Of a stretch of 64,000 nt of DNA, positions 1 through 8,724 are shown piece after piece. The first letter of the stretch is position 1. Every line of letters begins with the position of its first letter. The notes below the pieces were generated by a model that saw nothing but the letters and a program-made list of their open reading frames with translations, was not told where the DNA came from and searched no databases. Made by a program: the position numbers and the translations under genes. Source of the stretch: Bacillus sp. DTU_2020_1000418_1_SI_GHA_SEK_038 (GTDB taxonomy: Bacteria; Bacillota; Bacilli; Bacillales; Cytobacillaceae). The stretch spans positions 1,612,001-1,676,000 of the forward strand of contig NZ_CP135435.1 in NCBI RefSeq assembly GCF_032341175.1. The letters run 5' to 3'.

Positions 1-619
1 GTTTTTCTGCGATTTTTTTAATCGTTTCATTCTGCAACACTTCACCGCCTTGATGGAGCGGGCTCCATGCTTCTACAAAGATATCGTGTTTGGAGCATAA
101 ATCTTTTAACTCGTTCTGAGCAAAATATGGGTGACATTCAACTTGATTTAATACAGGTTTTATATCACATTCTTTTAATAAGCGGTCAAGATGTTCAATT
201 TCGAAGTTGCACACACCAATTGCTTTTACCCGTCCATCGTGATAAAGCTTTTCAAGTGCTTTATATGTATCAATATATTGATCAAATTCAGGTGCTGGCC
301 AATGGATTAAATATAAATCAACATAATCAAGTCCTAGTCTTTTTAAGCTTTCCTCATATGCCCGCAAAGTATTGTCAAAGCCTTGATCACTGTTCCATAC
401 CTTTGTTGTAATAAAAAGCTCTTCCCGCGGAATACCAGCTTTTTTAATGGCTTTTCCGACTCCTTCTTCGTTTTTATAAATCATCGCAGTATCAATGGAA
501 CGATAACCTGTTTCCAGTGCTTTAACAACAGCTTTAGTTGCTTCGTCATTTTTAACCTTCCACACGCCAAATCCAAGCTGGGGCATTTTCAAGCCGTTAT
601 TTAATGTTACAAAATTCAT
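1..619 (-). CDS. Aldo/keto reductase, C-terminal part cut off by window edge
   Basis: NADPH-dependent aldo/keto reductase family enzyme reducing small carbonyl compounds in the cytoplasm. The reverse strand starts MNFVTLNNGLKMPQLGFGVW at 619 behind an AGGAGA site and stays open to base 1 (206 codons). The usual catalytic tetrad is visible: Asp in GYRSIDTA, Tyr in AMIYKNE, Lys in FITTKVW and His in YLIHWP. The last visible stretch, EAWSPLHQGG, belongs to the later part of the TIM barrel; roughly the last quarter, including the rest of the cofactor site, lies outside the window. It resembles B. subtilis YtbE/YvgN, but the substrate cannot be told. It is divergent from the downstream transporter gene. 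Confidence 0.9.
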   Translation of the reverse strand, partial: MNFVTLNNGLKMPQLGFGVWKVKNDEATKAVVKALETGYRSIDTAMIYKNEEGVGKAIKKAGIPREELFITTKVWNSDQGFDNTLRAYEESLKRLGLDYVDLYLIHWPAPEFDQYIDTYKALEKLYHDGRVKAIGVCNFEIEHLDRLLKECDIKPVLNQVECHPYFAQNELKDLCSKHDIFVEAWSPLHQGGEVLQNETIKKIAEK

Positions 620-865
620 TATTCATTTCTCCTGTCTAATAAATTCTCCTGCTTATTAAGCTAACAATATGTACGTTAAATATCACATTACTATTGTAAA
701 ATAAAAATTTGCCATTTTCCAATATTTACTCATAAAATGGCAGAATTCTAATTTGATTATTAAAAATTTACGAAAATAATATACTATTATTCTGCCCATA
801 AAGTGTACAATGTAATAAAAGGGAATTATTGGTCAATACGAATGATTAAAAAAGGAGGTTTGGTT

Positions 866-2128
866 ATGGGGAAGATGACAAAACCGGAACGAAGCTGGGC
901 TTTTTATGACTGGGCCAACTCCGCCTATTCTATTGTTGTCGTAACAGCTATTTTTCCTTTATATTTTAAGTCTGCAGCAACAGACGCGGGGATTTCTGCT
1001 TCAGCCTCTACAGCTTATTGGGGCTATGCGAACTCATTTGCCACATTAATCGTATCCATTCTAGCACCATTACTTGGTACAATAGCAGACTTTAGGGGAT
1101 TCAAGAAAAGGTTTTTCACATTTTTTGCTTCACTTGGTGTGATTTTTACATTACTTTTAGCGGTAGTCCCAAATGATCAATGGCTGATTCTTTTAGGATG
1201 TTTTGTTTTGACCTCTGTTGGATTTGCGGGAGCGAATATATTCTATGACGCTTTCCTAGTGGATGTAACGAGTGAGGACCGAATGAATCGTATTTCTTCA
1301 AATGGCTTTGCTCTAGGATATATTGGGAGTACCATCCCGTTTATTATTTCAATTGCTATTATTTTATTGTCTCAGCAAGGGATTATCCCACTATCAGTTG
1401 GAATAGCTAGCCAAATCGCATTTGTCATTACTGCTCTATGGTGGGGTCTATTTACCATCCCAATGTTAAAGAATGTTGAACAGAAGTATTATGTAGATCG
1501 TGTTCCGAATCCTGTAACAACTAGTTTTAAAAAGCTGTTTGCAACACTGAAAAATATTAAGGCTTACCGTGCATTATTTCTGTTCCTAATCGCTTATTTC
1601 TTTTATATTGATGGCGTCCATACGATTTTAACGATGTCAACGGCATATGGGTCTGATTTAGGTATTGGTGCCTCTACATTATTAATTGTTTTGTTTCTAG
1701 TTCAGGTAGTTGCAGCTCCATTTACCGTTTTGTTTGGAAAAATGGGGCAAAAGTTTAGTGAAAAGAAAATGATTATTGTCGCCATATTTGTTTATATTTG
1801 TATTTGCATTTATGCCTATTTCCTGAAAACTGCCATCGATTTTTGGATACTTGCGATGCTTGTAGCCACTGTACAGGGGGGAATACAGGCGCTTAGCCGT
1901 GCGTATTTTGCCAAGCTCATTCCTAAGGAGTCATCAAATGAATTCTTTGGCTTTTATAATATTTTTGGCAAGGTTGCAGCCATTGCGGGACCAACTTTAG
2001 TAGGTGCTACTGCACATATTACTGGGAATACAAACAGTGGTGTTTTCAGTTTAATCATCTTATTTATTATTGGTGGAATCCTTTTACTGCGTGTACCAAA
2101 TCAAGCAAAGTTTAATTCAGAGCACTAG
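866..2128 (+). CDS. MFS transporter, UMF1/Atg22-like family
   Basis: Integral membrane transporter of about 420 residues and some 11-12 hydrophobic segments. The N-terminal motif FYDWANSAY (about residues 13-21) is the signature of the UMF1 branch of the major facilitator superfamily, related to fungal vacuolar amino-acid effluxer Atg22. I chose ATG 866 because AAAGGAGG lies 7-8 nt before it; an in-frame ATG 63 nt upstream has no such site. The bacterial substrate is not known, so an amino-acid or other small-molecule export role is only inferred from the family. It is a single-gene unit closed by a hairpin at 2158-2195. Confidence 0.85.
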   Translation: MGKMTKPERSWAFYDWANSAYSIVVVTAIFPLYFKSAATDAGISASASTAYWGYANSFATLIVSILAPLLGTIADFRGFKKRFFTFFASLGVIFTLLLAVVPNDQWLILLGCFVLTSVGFAGANIFYDAFLVDVTSEDRMNRISSNGFALGYIGSTIPFIISIAIILLSQQGIIPLSVGIASQIAFVITALWWGLFTIPMLKNVEQKYYVDRVPNPVTTSFKKLFATLKNIKAYRALFLFLIAYFFYIDGVHTILTMSTAYGSDLGIGASTLLIVLFLVQVVAAPFTVLFGKMGQKFSEKKMIIVAIFVYICICIYAYFLKTAIDFWILAMLVATVQGGIQALSRAYFAKLIPKESSNEFFGFYNIFGKVAAIAGPTLVGATAHITGNTNSGVFSLIILFIIGGILLLRVPNQAKFNSEH

Positions 2129-2157
2129 GTGTAATTCGTAAGATAAAGCTTAATGAA

Positions 2158-2195
2158 AGGGGCTGGTATTCCATTTTGAGGAATGCAGCCTTTTT
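2158..2195 (+). terminator. Rho-independent terminator after the UMF1 transporter
   Basis: GGCTG and ATTCC pair with GGAAT and CAGCC around a short loop, followed by TTTTTA. It sits about 30 nt after the transporter stop. Confidence 0.8.
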
Positions 2196-2366
2196 ACTTT
2201 TTCATATTCCACCTGTAAATAACATTTAAGCTATGAATATATAAAAATCCAATTGAAATTATATAAATTTAGGCGTATAGTAGTTTTTGGGATGACTGAG
2301 GGATATGAAATTATTAATTAGCTTTTTAGTGATTATTATAACGTAAATATGCTTTGATGCTTTGTA

Positions 2367-2384
2367 TTGTGAAATATCACACAA
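2367..2384 (+). promoter_or_regulatory. Candidate Rex operator upstream of DUF1641-ndh
   Basis: TTGTGAAATATCACACAA is an 18-bp near-palindrome, with TTGTGA and ACACAA half-sites around 6 bp. The Rex consensus is TTGTGA-N6-TCACAA, so one half is perfect and the other has one mismatch. It lies 60 bp before the start of a yjlC-ndh operon, which in B. subtilis is repressed by the NADH-sensing repressor Rex. Assignment to Rex is therefore inference supported by both motif and gene context. Confidence 0.7.
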
Positions 2385-2444
2385 AATGGAATTTTCCTTC
2401 AGTTTATTGTTAAAATTTTTTAAATTGTAAAGGGGAAAGAGGAC

Positions 2445-2882
2445 ATGACTGCAACGCTTACTCAACAAAAGCCTGAACAAGAACTTGTGTCATATAATCA
2501 AGACAAGCTTGATGTACTTGATCAGCTTTTAAAACCTGAGGTACAGGAATCCTTGACAACATTAGTAGAGCAGCTTCCTAAGCTTACTGAGCTTGTCAAC
2601 ATCTTAAATAAGTCTTATGACTTTGCACAATCTGTGACAACTGATGAAGTATTAAAGAATGATATGATTGGTGCAATTACTGAAATGGCAGGACCTATTA
2701 AGGATTCTGTTAAAAATATTGCAGCTACTGCTATTGAAGCAAAAGACCGTGCGGAAGAAAGCCATGAAGTTATTGGGTTATTTGGCGTTTTAAAAATGTT
2801 AAAAGATCCTCAAGCTCAAAAGCTTTTCCGTTTCGTAAACGCTTACCTTCAAATTACATCAGAGAAGGAAGCACAAAAATAG
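2445..2882 (+). CDS. yjlC: DUF1641 protein, YjlC-like, first gene of the ndh operon
   Basis: Small cytoplasmic protein of 145 residues, largely helical by composition, with no transmembrane segment. Its middle part (about residues 25-110) matches my memory of the DUF1641 family, found in yjlC next to NADH dehydrogenase and also next to formate dehydrogenase genes. The start ATG follows AGGGGAAAGAGG. The ndh gene begins 40 nt after its stop, so the two are very likely co-transcribed from a promoter near the Rex-like operator at 2367. The molecular role is unknown; an accessory role for Ndh is suggested only by the conserved pairing. Confidence 0.85.
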   Translation: MTATLTQQKPEQELVSYNQDKLDVLDQLLKPEVQESLTTLVEQLPKLTELVNILNKSYDFAQSVTTDEVLKNDMIGAITEMAGPIKDSVKNIAATAIEAKDRAEESHEVIGLFGVLKMLKDPQAQKLFRFVNAYLQITSEKEAQK

Positions 2883-2922
2883 GATAGTTTCTTTAATACA
2901 ACTAGTAAGGACGGGATAATAC

Positions 2923-4104
2923 ATGTCAAAACATATTGTGATCTTAGGAGCAGGCTATGGCGGAGTTCTTTCAGCTTTAACTGTTCGCAAATATTTAAAT
3001 AGTGATGAAGCCTATGTTACTGTTGTGAATCAATACCCGACACACCAAATTATTACTGAACTGCACCGCCTTGCAGGTGGAACTATTGCAGAAAAAGCTA
3101 TTTCTATGCCTTTAGAAAAGCTTTTCAAAGGTAAAGATATTAACTTGAAAATTGCTAAGGTTGAATCTTTCTCAGCTGATGAAAAAGCAGTTAAGCTTGA
3201 TGATGGTTCAACTTTGAAATATGACACACTCGTTGTTGCTCTAGGAAGTAAAACTGGTTACTTCGGTATTCCTGGACTAGAGGAAAACAGCATGGTACTA
3301 AAATCAGTTGATGATGCTAATAACATTTACAATCATATTGTTGGCAAGATTGAAGAATACAGTAAATCTAAAAATGAAGCAGATGCTACGATTGTTATTG
3401 GCGGCGGTGGTTTAACTGGTGTTGAACTAGTAGGTGAAATCGTTGATAATATGCCTAAAATCGCAAAAAAATATGGGGTAGATCCGAAAGAATTGAAAAT
3501 CAAGCTTGTTGAAGCTGGTCCAAAAATTCTTCCAGTTCTGCCAGACCATTTAATCGAACGTGCAACAGCTAGCCTTGAAGCACGTGGTGTAGAATTCTTG
3601 ACAGGTCTTCCTGTAACAAATGTAAATGGCAATGAAATCGATCTTAAAGACGGTTCAAAAATTATTGCAAACACATTTGTTTGGACAGGCGGCATTCAAG
3701 CACTTCCAATTGTTGAACAGTCTGGACTTGCATGTGATCGCGGTCGTGCAACCGTTAATGAATATCTTCAATCTTCTTCTCACCCTGATGTATTTGTTGT
3801 TGGAGACAGTGCAGTTGCCTTCCCGGCTGAAGGCGGCCGTCCATATGCACCAACCGCACAAAATGCATGGCAAATGGGAGAGCTTGTTGGTTATAATTTA
3901 TTCGCACTTCTTAAAGACAAGACATTTGAATCTTTTGCACCTGTAAATTCAGGAACTCTTGCAAGCCTTGGCCGTAAAGATGCTGTTGCAACAATCGGTG
4001 CAAACGAAACTTCACTTAAAGGACTACCTGCTTCTATCATGAAGGAAGCAAGTAATGTTCGCTATTATTCACATATCAAAGCTTTATATACATTAGCATA
4101 CTAA
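2923..4104 (+). CDS. ndh: Type II NADH dehydrogenase (NADH:menaquinone oxidoreductase)
   Basis: Single-subunit, non-proton-pumping NADH dehydrogenase that feeds electrons into the menaquinone pool at the inner face of the membrane. The 393-residue protein has two dinucleotide-binding folds: GAGYGG at about residues 9-14 for FAD, and GGGG at about 160-163 for NADH. A later VFVVGDSAV motif near residue 290 is the second FAD contact. Length and motifs agree with B. subtilis YjlD/Ndh. It follows the DUF1641 gene by 40 nt in an operon with a Rex-like operator, fitting control by the NADH/NAD ratio. A strong hairpin terminator follows directly. Confidence 0.95.
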   Translation: MSKHIVILGAGYGGVLSALTVRKYLNSDEAYVTVVNQYPTHQIITELHRLAGGTIAEKAISMPLEKLFKGKDINLKIAKVESFSADEKAVKLDDGSTLKYDTLVVALGSKTGYFGIPGLEENSMVLKSVDDANNIYNHIVGKIEEYSKSKNEADATIVIGGGGLTGVELVGEIVDNMPKIAKKYGVDPKELKIKLVEAGPKILPVLPDHLIERATASLEARGVEFLTGLPVTNVNGNEIDLKDGSKIIANTFVWTGGIQALPIVEQSGLACDRGRATVNEYLQSSSHPDVFVVGDSAVAFPAEGGRPYAPTAQNAWQMGELVGYNLFALLKDKTFESFAPVNSGTLASLGRKDAVATIGANETSLKGLPASIMKEASNVRYYSHIKALYTLAY

Positions 4105-4111
4105 GTCATAA

Positions 4112-4152
4112 AAAAAACAGCAGGCATTTTGATATGCCTGCTGATTTTTTTC
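4112..4152 (+). terminator. Terminator after ndh
   Basis: CAGCAGGCAT and ATGCCTGCTG (about 4118-4143) form a perfect stem with a 6-nt loop, followed by ATTTTTTTC. The A-tract before it may let it also work for the small reverse-strand ORF that ends at 4165. Confidence 0.9.
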
Positions 4153-4164
4153 GTCTTTCTTTAT

Positions 4165-4301
4165 CTATTTGATAATGGTCTCTGAGTTATTTCCTCCGGG
4201 TGGAACAATCGGGTATACATTCTCCTCTTCAGTATTAATGCTTTCATGAGTATTTCGGATCCTAGATAAATAGTCTCTCTGTTAGAGTTTGTATAATTCA
4301 T
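4165..4301 (-). pseudogene. Small unrecognised ORF, apparently frameshifted in an AG repeat
   Basis: On the reverse strand an excellent AAGGAAGGAG site precedes ATG at 4301. The frame begins MNYTNSNRE, then continues as a basic, unconvincing peptide. Moving by two bases inside the short AG repeat (CAGAGAGAC, near 4276) gives a much more protein-like reading: DYLSRIRNTHES, an acidic stretch, then YPIVPPGGNNSETIIK and a stop at 4165. The intact product would be about 44 residues. I do not recognise the family. Either a two-base slip has broken a small gene, or the shifted reading is chance. Confidence 0.4.
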
Positions 4302-4352
4302 TACAATCTCCTTCCTTTTTGAACTAATTTACACGTCAAAAACGATTTTGTA

Positions 4353-4368
4353 TGTGATTTGAATCATG
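4353..4368 (+). promoter_or_regulatory. Weak Fnr/Crp-like box upstream of heme A synthase gene
   Basis: TGTGA-TTTGAA-TCATG resembles the TGTGA-N6-TCACA palindrome recognised by Fnr and Crp-type regulators, with two mismatches in the second half. It lies 49 bp before a better copy at 4402. Confidence 0.35.
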
Positions 4369-4400
4369 AATATTCAAATAATTTACCTTTCGAAGATTGT

Positions 4401-4418
4401 TTGTGATGCATATCACCG
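4401..4418 (+). promoter_or_regulatory. Fnr/Rex-like palindrome upstream of heme A synthase gene
   Basis: TTGTGATGCATATCACCG contains TGTGA-N6-TCACC, one mismatch from the Fnr box of Bacillus (TGTGA-N6-TCACA) and two mismatches from a Rex operator. It lies about 70 bp before the start codon, where an oxygen- or redox-responsive regulator could act on a heme A gene. Which protein binds cannot be told from sequence alone. Confidence 0.5.
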
Positions 4419-4487
4419 AAAGTTTAATCAATGTTTGATAAATTAATGTAATATTCAGAATAAATAATTGAGTTGGGGTGATTGAAT

Positions 4488-5435
4488 TTGAAAATAACTC
4501 GGTTAGCCTTTTTAATAATTCTTCTTACATATGGATTAATAGTATTTGGAGGCTATGTGGCATCATCAGAATCAGGAATGGGATGTGGACCGGAGTGGCC
4601 ATTATGCAACGGAGAAGTTGTTCCAATCTTGGAAGGGGAAACGTTAATTGAATTCGCCCATAGAGTGATTGGTGCCATTCTCGCCATACTGGCTGTATAC
4701 TTATTTATTAAAATACTTAGCACAAATAGGGAGTCAAAAGTCCGTGCAGCAGCATGGTGGATAATCTTATTGTTGATTGTCCAAATTCTTCTTGGAGCCG
4801 TTGTAGTCGTCCTAGATTTACCTTCGATCGTTGTCACAGCACATCTATTGATTGCAATGGTATTTCTTTCTGCACTCATATACATTTGGAAGAATGCGTA
4901 TGACGAGGAAAGTAGTCCACGACTATTTTATTCGGGCTCATTAAGTGAAAAGAAGCAAAAATCAGCTGGTAAGCATTTAAACTTTTTGCTGATTCTACTT
5001 ATTTTAATATTAGCAATTGGGGCCTATATAAAACATGAATCTTACGGATTAGCTTGCGGTTGGTTTGCATGTGTGGAATCAATTGGCCCGAATTCAGTTC
5101 CAGAGCTTCTGCAAACTATTCATAGAGTTCTTGCAGTGATGTCGACAATCTATATTTTCATACTTTTATTTTTGGCATTTTCAAAAAACTGGGGAGCGTC
5201 ACTTCAAAAACGCTTAATCATTATTTTACTAACTGTTTTACTTCAATTAGTTATTGGTGTATTTACAGTAATCAGTTATCTTGAAGTCCCGTTGGCGGTT
5301 CTTCATTTGGCTATTGGCACAGCATTGTTTGCTTTTGTATTTGAAGCACGAGTTTGTTTAGGGCCTCAGATTGAAGTAACAAGTCTTTCAGAAATGGCCA
5401 GTAAGAAAAGGAACAGTCAATATGAAAACCTATAA
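4488..5435 (+). CDS. ctaA: Heme A synthase, COX15/CtaA family
   Basis: Membrane enzyme of about 315 residues and eight hydrophobic segments that oxidises the C8 methyl of heme O to give heme A for aa3-type oxidase. Visible hallmarks: Glu55-Phe-Ala-His58, His120, His213 and His274 as expected heme-ligand positions, and two external cysteine pairs (Cys33/Cys40 and Cys191/Cys196). I prefer TTG 4488, which has GGGGTG 7 nt upstream; TTG 4482 is only 1 nt from that site. The N-terminal loop (SGMGCGPEWPLCNG) departs from the GSGQGCG loop I recall for B. subtilis CtaA, and no ctaB is adjacent, so it may be a second paralogue. Upstream Fnr-like boxes suggest redox control. Confidence 0.88.
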   Translation: MKITRLAFLIILLTYGLIVFGGYVASSESGMGCGPEWPLCNGEVVPILEGETLIEFAHRVIGAILAILAVYLFIKILSTNRESKVRAAAWWIILLLIVQILLGAVVVVLDLPSIVVTAHLLIAMVFLSALIYIWKNAYDEESSPRLFYSGSLSEKKQKSAGKHLNFLLILLILILAIGAYIKHESYGLACGWFACVESIGPNSVPELLQTIHRVLAVMSTIYIFILLFLAFSKNWGASLQKRLIIILLTVLLQLVIGVFTVISYLEVPLAVLHLAIGTALFAFVFEARVCLGPQIEVTSLSEMASKKRNSQYENL

Positions 5436-5448
5436 ACTAATAAATAAA

Positions 5449-5490
5449 ATGAAGCTGCAAAAACCATTCGGTTAGCAGCTTCATTATATT
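5449..5490. terminator. Bidirectional terminator between ctaA and pepT
   Basis: ATGAAGCTGC pairs with GCAGCTTCAT around a 16-nt loop, with T-rich sequence on the + side and A/T-rich sequence on the other. It lies between two convergent genes. Confidence 0.8.
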
Positions 5491-5492
5491 TT

Positions 5493-6734
5493 CTACAAAT
5501 TGTCTCCCTTTTCCTCAAATAGCCTAATAATATTTACAATCGTATTTACCGCTTTTTCCATATTATCAACAGAAATATACTCGAATTTGCCGTGATAGTT
5601 TTCGCCGCCTGTGAAAATATTCGGAGTTGGCAGTCCCATATAGGAAAGCTGAGAACCGTCTGTGCCGCCGCGGATTGGTTTTACAATTGGGGCAATATCC
5701 AGCATTTCCATAGCTTCGTGTGCAATATCAACGATTTCCTTAACAGGTTCGATTTTTTCTCTCATATTATAATATTGATCCTTCATCTCAAGAAGGATAT
5801 TATCTTGTCCATATTTTTGCTTTAGATCCTGAACAATGGCTTCCAATTTTGCTTTTCTAGCATTGAATTTATCTATGTCAAAATCACGTATAATGTAGCT
5901 TAGCTTTGTTTCTTCCACATCTCCATTAAATGAAAGAAGATGGTAGAAACCCTCATAACCTTCAGTAAATTCAGGTGCCTCGTTAACAGGAAGCTTCGAA
6001 TTGAATTGCATTGCTATTTTTGTTGAATTCACCATTTTACCTTTAGCGGTTCCAGGATGGATATTGTTTCCTTTAATTGTAATTTTAGCAGAAGCAGCAT
6101 TGAAGCTTTCATATTCGAGTTCCCCAAGAGGCCCTCCGTCAACTGTATATGCATACTTTGCATTGAAGGCTGGCACATCAAATTTATGAGGCCCTCTGCC
6201 AATTTCCTCATCTGGGGTAAAAGCCACTCTTATTTTCCCGTGCTTAATTTCTGGATTTTGAATGAGGTATTCCATTGCTGTCATAATTTCAGCAATTCCG
6301 GCCTTATTGTCAGCACCAAGAAGAGTGGTACCATCAGTAGTTATTAAAGTATGACCTTTATATTGGTTTAAGCTTGGAAAATCCTTAGGAGAGAGAACAA
6401 TTTGCAAATCTTTATTTAAGATAATGTCATTTCCATTATAATCCTCGTGAATTTGCGGCTTGACATTTGCACCGGTAAAATCTGTTGCCGTATCAAGATG
6501 AGCCAAAAATCCAATTGTTGGAACTGACTTTTCTGTATTTGCAGGTAAAGTTGCCATTACATACCCATTCTCGTCAATCGTTACTTCTTCCATTCCAATT
6601 GCCTTTAATTCTTCGACTAATAAATTCGCCAATGTAAGCTGACCTTGTGTGGAAGGGCATGTTTCATTTGCTTCATTAGATTGAGTATCAATTTTCACAT
6701 ATGTAGTAAATCTTTTAATCATTTCACTTTTCAA
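5493..6734 (-). CDS. pepT: Peptidase T (tripeptide aminopeptidase)
   Basis: Cytoplasmic zinc aminopeptidase of the M20B family that removes the N-terminal residue of tripeptides. The 413-residue length fits the family (about 410). Metal-site motifs are present: AHLD with His79/Asp81, GADNKAG with Asp142, the catalytic DEEIGRG with Glu176-Glu177, Asp199 in TVDGG, and a late His in ENYHGKFE. The start is TTG 6734: AAAGGAG lies 9 nt before it and the product [13 protein letters not shown] aligns with the known MKEEIIERFTTYV start of B. subtilis. Longer in-frame readings lack a site. It stands alone between a terminator and a small membrane-protein gene. Confidence 0.95.
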   Translation of the reverse strand: MKSEMIKRFTTYVKIDTQSNEANETCPSTQGQLTLANLLVEELKAIGMEEVTIDENGYVMATLPANTEKSVPTIGFLAHLDTATDFTGANVKPQIHEDYNGNDIILNKDLQIVLSPKDFPSLNQYKGHTLITTDGTTLLGADNKAGIAEIMTAMEYLIQNPEIKHGKIRVAFTPDEEIGRGPHKFDVPAFNAKYAYTVDGGPLGELEYESFNAASAKITIKGNNIHPGTAKGKMVNSTKIAMQFNSKLPVNEAPEFTEGYEGFYHLLSFNGDVEETKLSYIIRDFDIDKFNARKAKLEAIVQDLKQKYGQDNILLEMKDQYYNMREKIEPVKEIVDIAHEAMEMLDIAPIVKPIRGGTDGSQLSYMGLPTPNIFTGGENYHGKFEYISVDNMEKAVNTIVNIIRLFEEKGDNL

Positions 6735-6801
6735 CACAAACAACTCCTTTATATGGTACTTTTTCCATTTTATCATATTAGATTTTATTTGTTTAAACTC
6801 A

Positions 6802-7284
6802 CTATATAAATATATGTATAAGAACAGTTCCGAAAAAAATAAACGCCATTGTATAATGAAATCTTCTTCTTCTTCCGGAAGCTTTCCATCTCCTTAATAA
6901 ACCGCTATACAATAGTAAGGGCAATATCCCAATTGAGAGGATGCCACTAGTTGTTTTTAATATCCAAAAATCCTCTATATGTGTGTATATCATGATTGCC
7001 GAATGAAGAAATATGAGCAGTGTAGCTGTGATACCAATCGGAATATGATATTTCATCATCTCCTTTGAGATTTTTGCTAATTTTATTTTCACCTGTCGGA
7101 CCTTGCTTTTTCGAATAAGGAGAAAAACGAAATACATATTGATATTTATCAAAAATAAAATAAAGGCTGCTTGTGCCAGGATTTTTCCCATTAATATATA
7201 ATTAGAATCGTATCCATTAATAAAACTCCAAAATAAAATGATAAAGATAGTCAGGACGTTTACCGTAATCCATTTGACAATCAT
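6802..7284 (-). CDS. Small membrane protein with two HX13H motifs, ferric-reductase-like
   Basis: A 160-residue protein with about five hydrophobic segments. Four histidines fall in two pairs with identical spacing, His80/His94 and His143/His157. HX13H on two helices is the arrangement that binds two b-type hemes in ferric reductase/NOX-type membrane domains. No flavin or NAD(P)H domain is attached, so a partner would be required. The start ATG 7284 has GGGAGG 8 nt upstream; the earlier ATG overlaps that very site. I do not recognise a named orthologue. Heme binding is inference from the spacing; a structural membrane protein without heme is the alternative. Confidence 0.6.
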   Translation of the reverse strand: MIVKWITVNVLTIFIILFWSFINGYDSNYILMGKILAQAAFILFLININMYFVFLLIRKSKVRQVKIKLAKISKEMMKYHIPIGITATLLIFLHSAIMIYTHIEDFWILKTTSGILSIGILPLLLYSGLLRRWKASGRRRRFHYTMAFIFFGTVLIHIFI

Positions 7285-7467
7285 TAAAAACCCTCCCATT
7301 TAAAAATAAGCGGTCGAATACATCTTCCAATTAATGTTTTCCTATTTCCATCATAATATAAAATACGATAGAATTATTCAGAAAGTAATGAAAAGTAGAA
7401 AACAAAAAAGAATTTGTTGTATAATGATTTAATATTTCAATTTATGCTAAAAAGGGAGATATACGCA

Positions 7468-8607
7468 ATGAAGCAAGATCCTATTCAATTGATTGACCAA
7501 AATCACAAAGAAATTCTTCAAACCTATCAAGAACTTCATTATCTTGCAGAACCAAGCTGGAAAGAGGAAAAAACCTCATCATATATTATTGAAAAACTGA
7601 TAGACGCAGGGTTAAAGGTAAAAACGTACGAAGACCATTTTGGATTAGTCACAGAGATTCAAGGAGAGTCAGAGGATGTCATTGCCCTTCGTGCAGACAT
7701 GGACGCATTAGTTCAGGAGGTTGATGGAGAGGTCCGTGCAAATCATTCATGTGGGCATGATGGACATAGTACTATGGTGCTTTATACTGCCCTTGCCTTA
7801 GCAGAATCAGGGCAAACCTTTAAGCATACTATTCGGTTTATTTTCCAGCCTGCAGAGGAAAAGGCTGAAGGTGCATTGAAAATGATTGAAGCAGGAGCGT
7901 TAAAAAATGTAAAGTTTCTTGGTGGGATTCATGTGCGTCCAGCTTTAGAAATCCCTTTACAAAAGGCAGCGCCTGTCATTCTTCACGGATCTACAGCTAG
8001 TATTCAAGGAACTATTCAGGGTGTTCCAGCCCATGCGGCAAGACCCGAGGAAGGCAATAACCCGATTGAAGCAGCAGCCATTTTAATTCAGGCTATTCGT
8101 CAGATCCGATTGATTGATGCGTACAAATACTCTATTAAGATAACAGAACTGCATGGTGGGGAGGCATCAAATTTAATTCCGGAAAAAGTTCAGTTTACAT
8201 TTGACTTAAGAGCTGAAACGAATGAAACAATGGATAAGTTAATAAAGAAAGCAGAGCATACAATCAGTAAAATTGCTGAATTAACTGAAACAGAGATAAA
8301 TTACTCTCTTGGTGAATATTCACCTGCAGCCATACGCAATGTAAGAGCGATAGAGCTTGGAAAAAAAGCCATCACATCAATCCTTGGTAAAGAAAACTTT
8401 ATCCAGGAATGCCCTTCACCAGGAGCGGAAGATTTTCATTTTTACACATTGAAAAAACCGGATATTTCAGCAACGATGATAGGTTTAGGCTGTGACTTAA
8501 AGCCTGGTCTTCATCATCCAAAGATGTCATTTAACAAAGAAGCACTTATTTATGGTGCAAAAATATTAACTAATCTATTATTAGAGGCAGATAAAGAGAA
8601 ATGGTAA
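7468..8607 (+). CDS. amhX: M20 family amidohydrolase, AmhX-like
   Basis: Cytoplasmic metal-dependent amidohydrolase of the M20D family, which cleaves N-acyl amino acids or related amides. The 379-residue protein carries the metal-binding NHSCGHDGH motif (about residues 92-100, with Cys95 and His97), the catalytic PAEEK glutamates near 130-131 and a small dimerisation domain in the middle. Similarity in length and motif wording is closest to B. subtilis AmhX as I remember it; the true substrate is unsettled. The start is ATG 7468 behind AAAGGGAG. A hairpin terminator at 8655 closes the unit. Confidence 0.82.
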   Translation: MKQDPIQLIDQNHKEILQTYQELHYLAEPSWKEEKTSSYIIEKLIDAGLKVKTYEDHFGLVTEIQGESEDVIALRADMDALVQEVDGEVRANHSCGHDGHSTMVLYTALALAESGQTFKHTIRFIFQPAEEKAEGALKMIEAGALKNVKFLGGIHVRPALEIPLQKAAPVILHGSTASIQGTIQGVPAHAARPEEGNNPIEAAAILIQAIRQIRLIDAYKYSIKITELHGGEASNLIPEKVQFTFDLRAETNETMDKLIKKAEHTISKIAELTETEINYSLGEYSPAAIRNVRAIELGKKAITSILGKENFIQECPSPGAEDFHFYTLKKPDISATMIGLGCDLKPGLHHPKMSFNKEALIYGAKILTNLLLEADKEKW

Positions 8608-8654
8608 ATATCGCGAATTCTCGAAATGTATATTTAAAATAATTGTTTCAAATG

Positions 8655-8691
8655 TAAGACCTTCTTATCTTGTTAAAGAAGGTCTTATTTG
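8655..8691. terminator. Bidirectional terminator between amhX and yqjF
   Basis: TAAGACCTTCTT pairs perfectly with AAGAAGGTCTTA around a 9-nt loop, then TTTG. It lies between two convergent genes. Confidence 0.85.
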
Positions 8692-8724
8692 TATCTGAAA
8701 TGGACAAAATCAAAATTAGATTAT

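Noticed and set aside
67..604. Forward-strand open frames at the window start
   Set aside because: They are antisense to the aldo/keto reductase, whose reverse-strand reading has all catalytic motifs and a good ribosome site.
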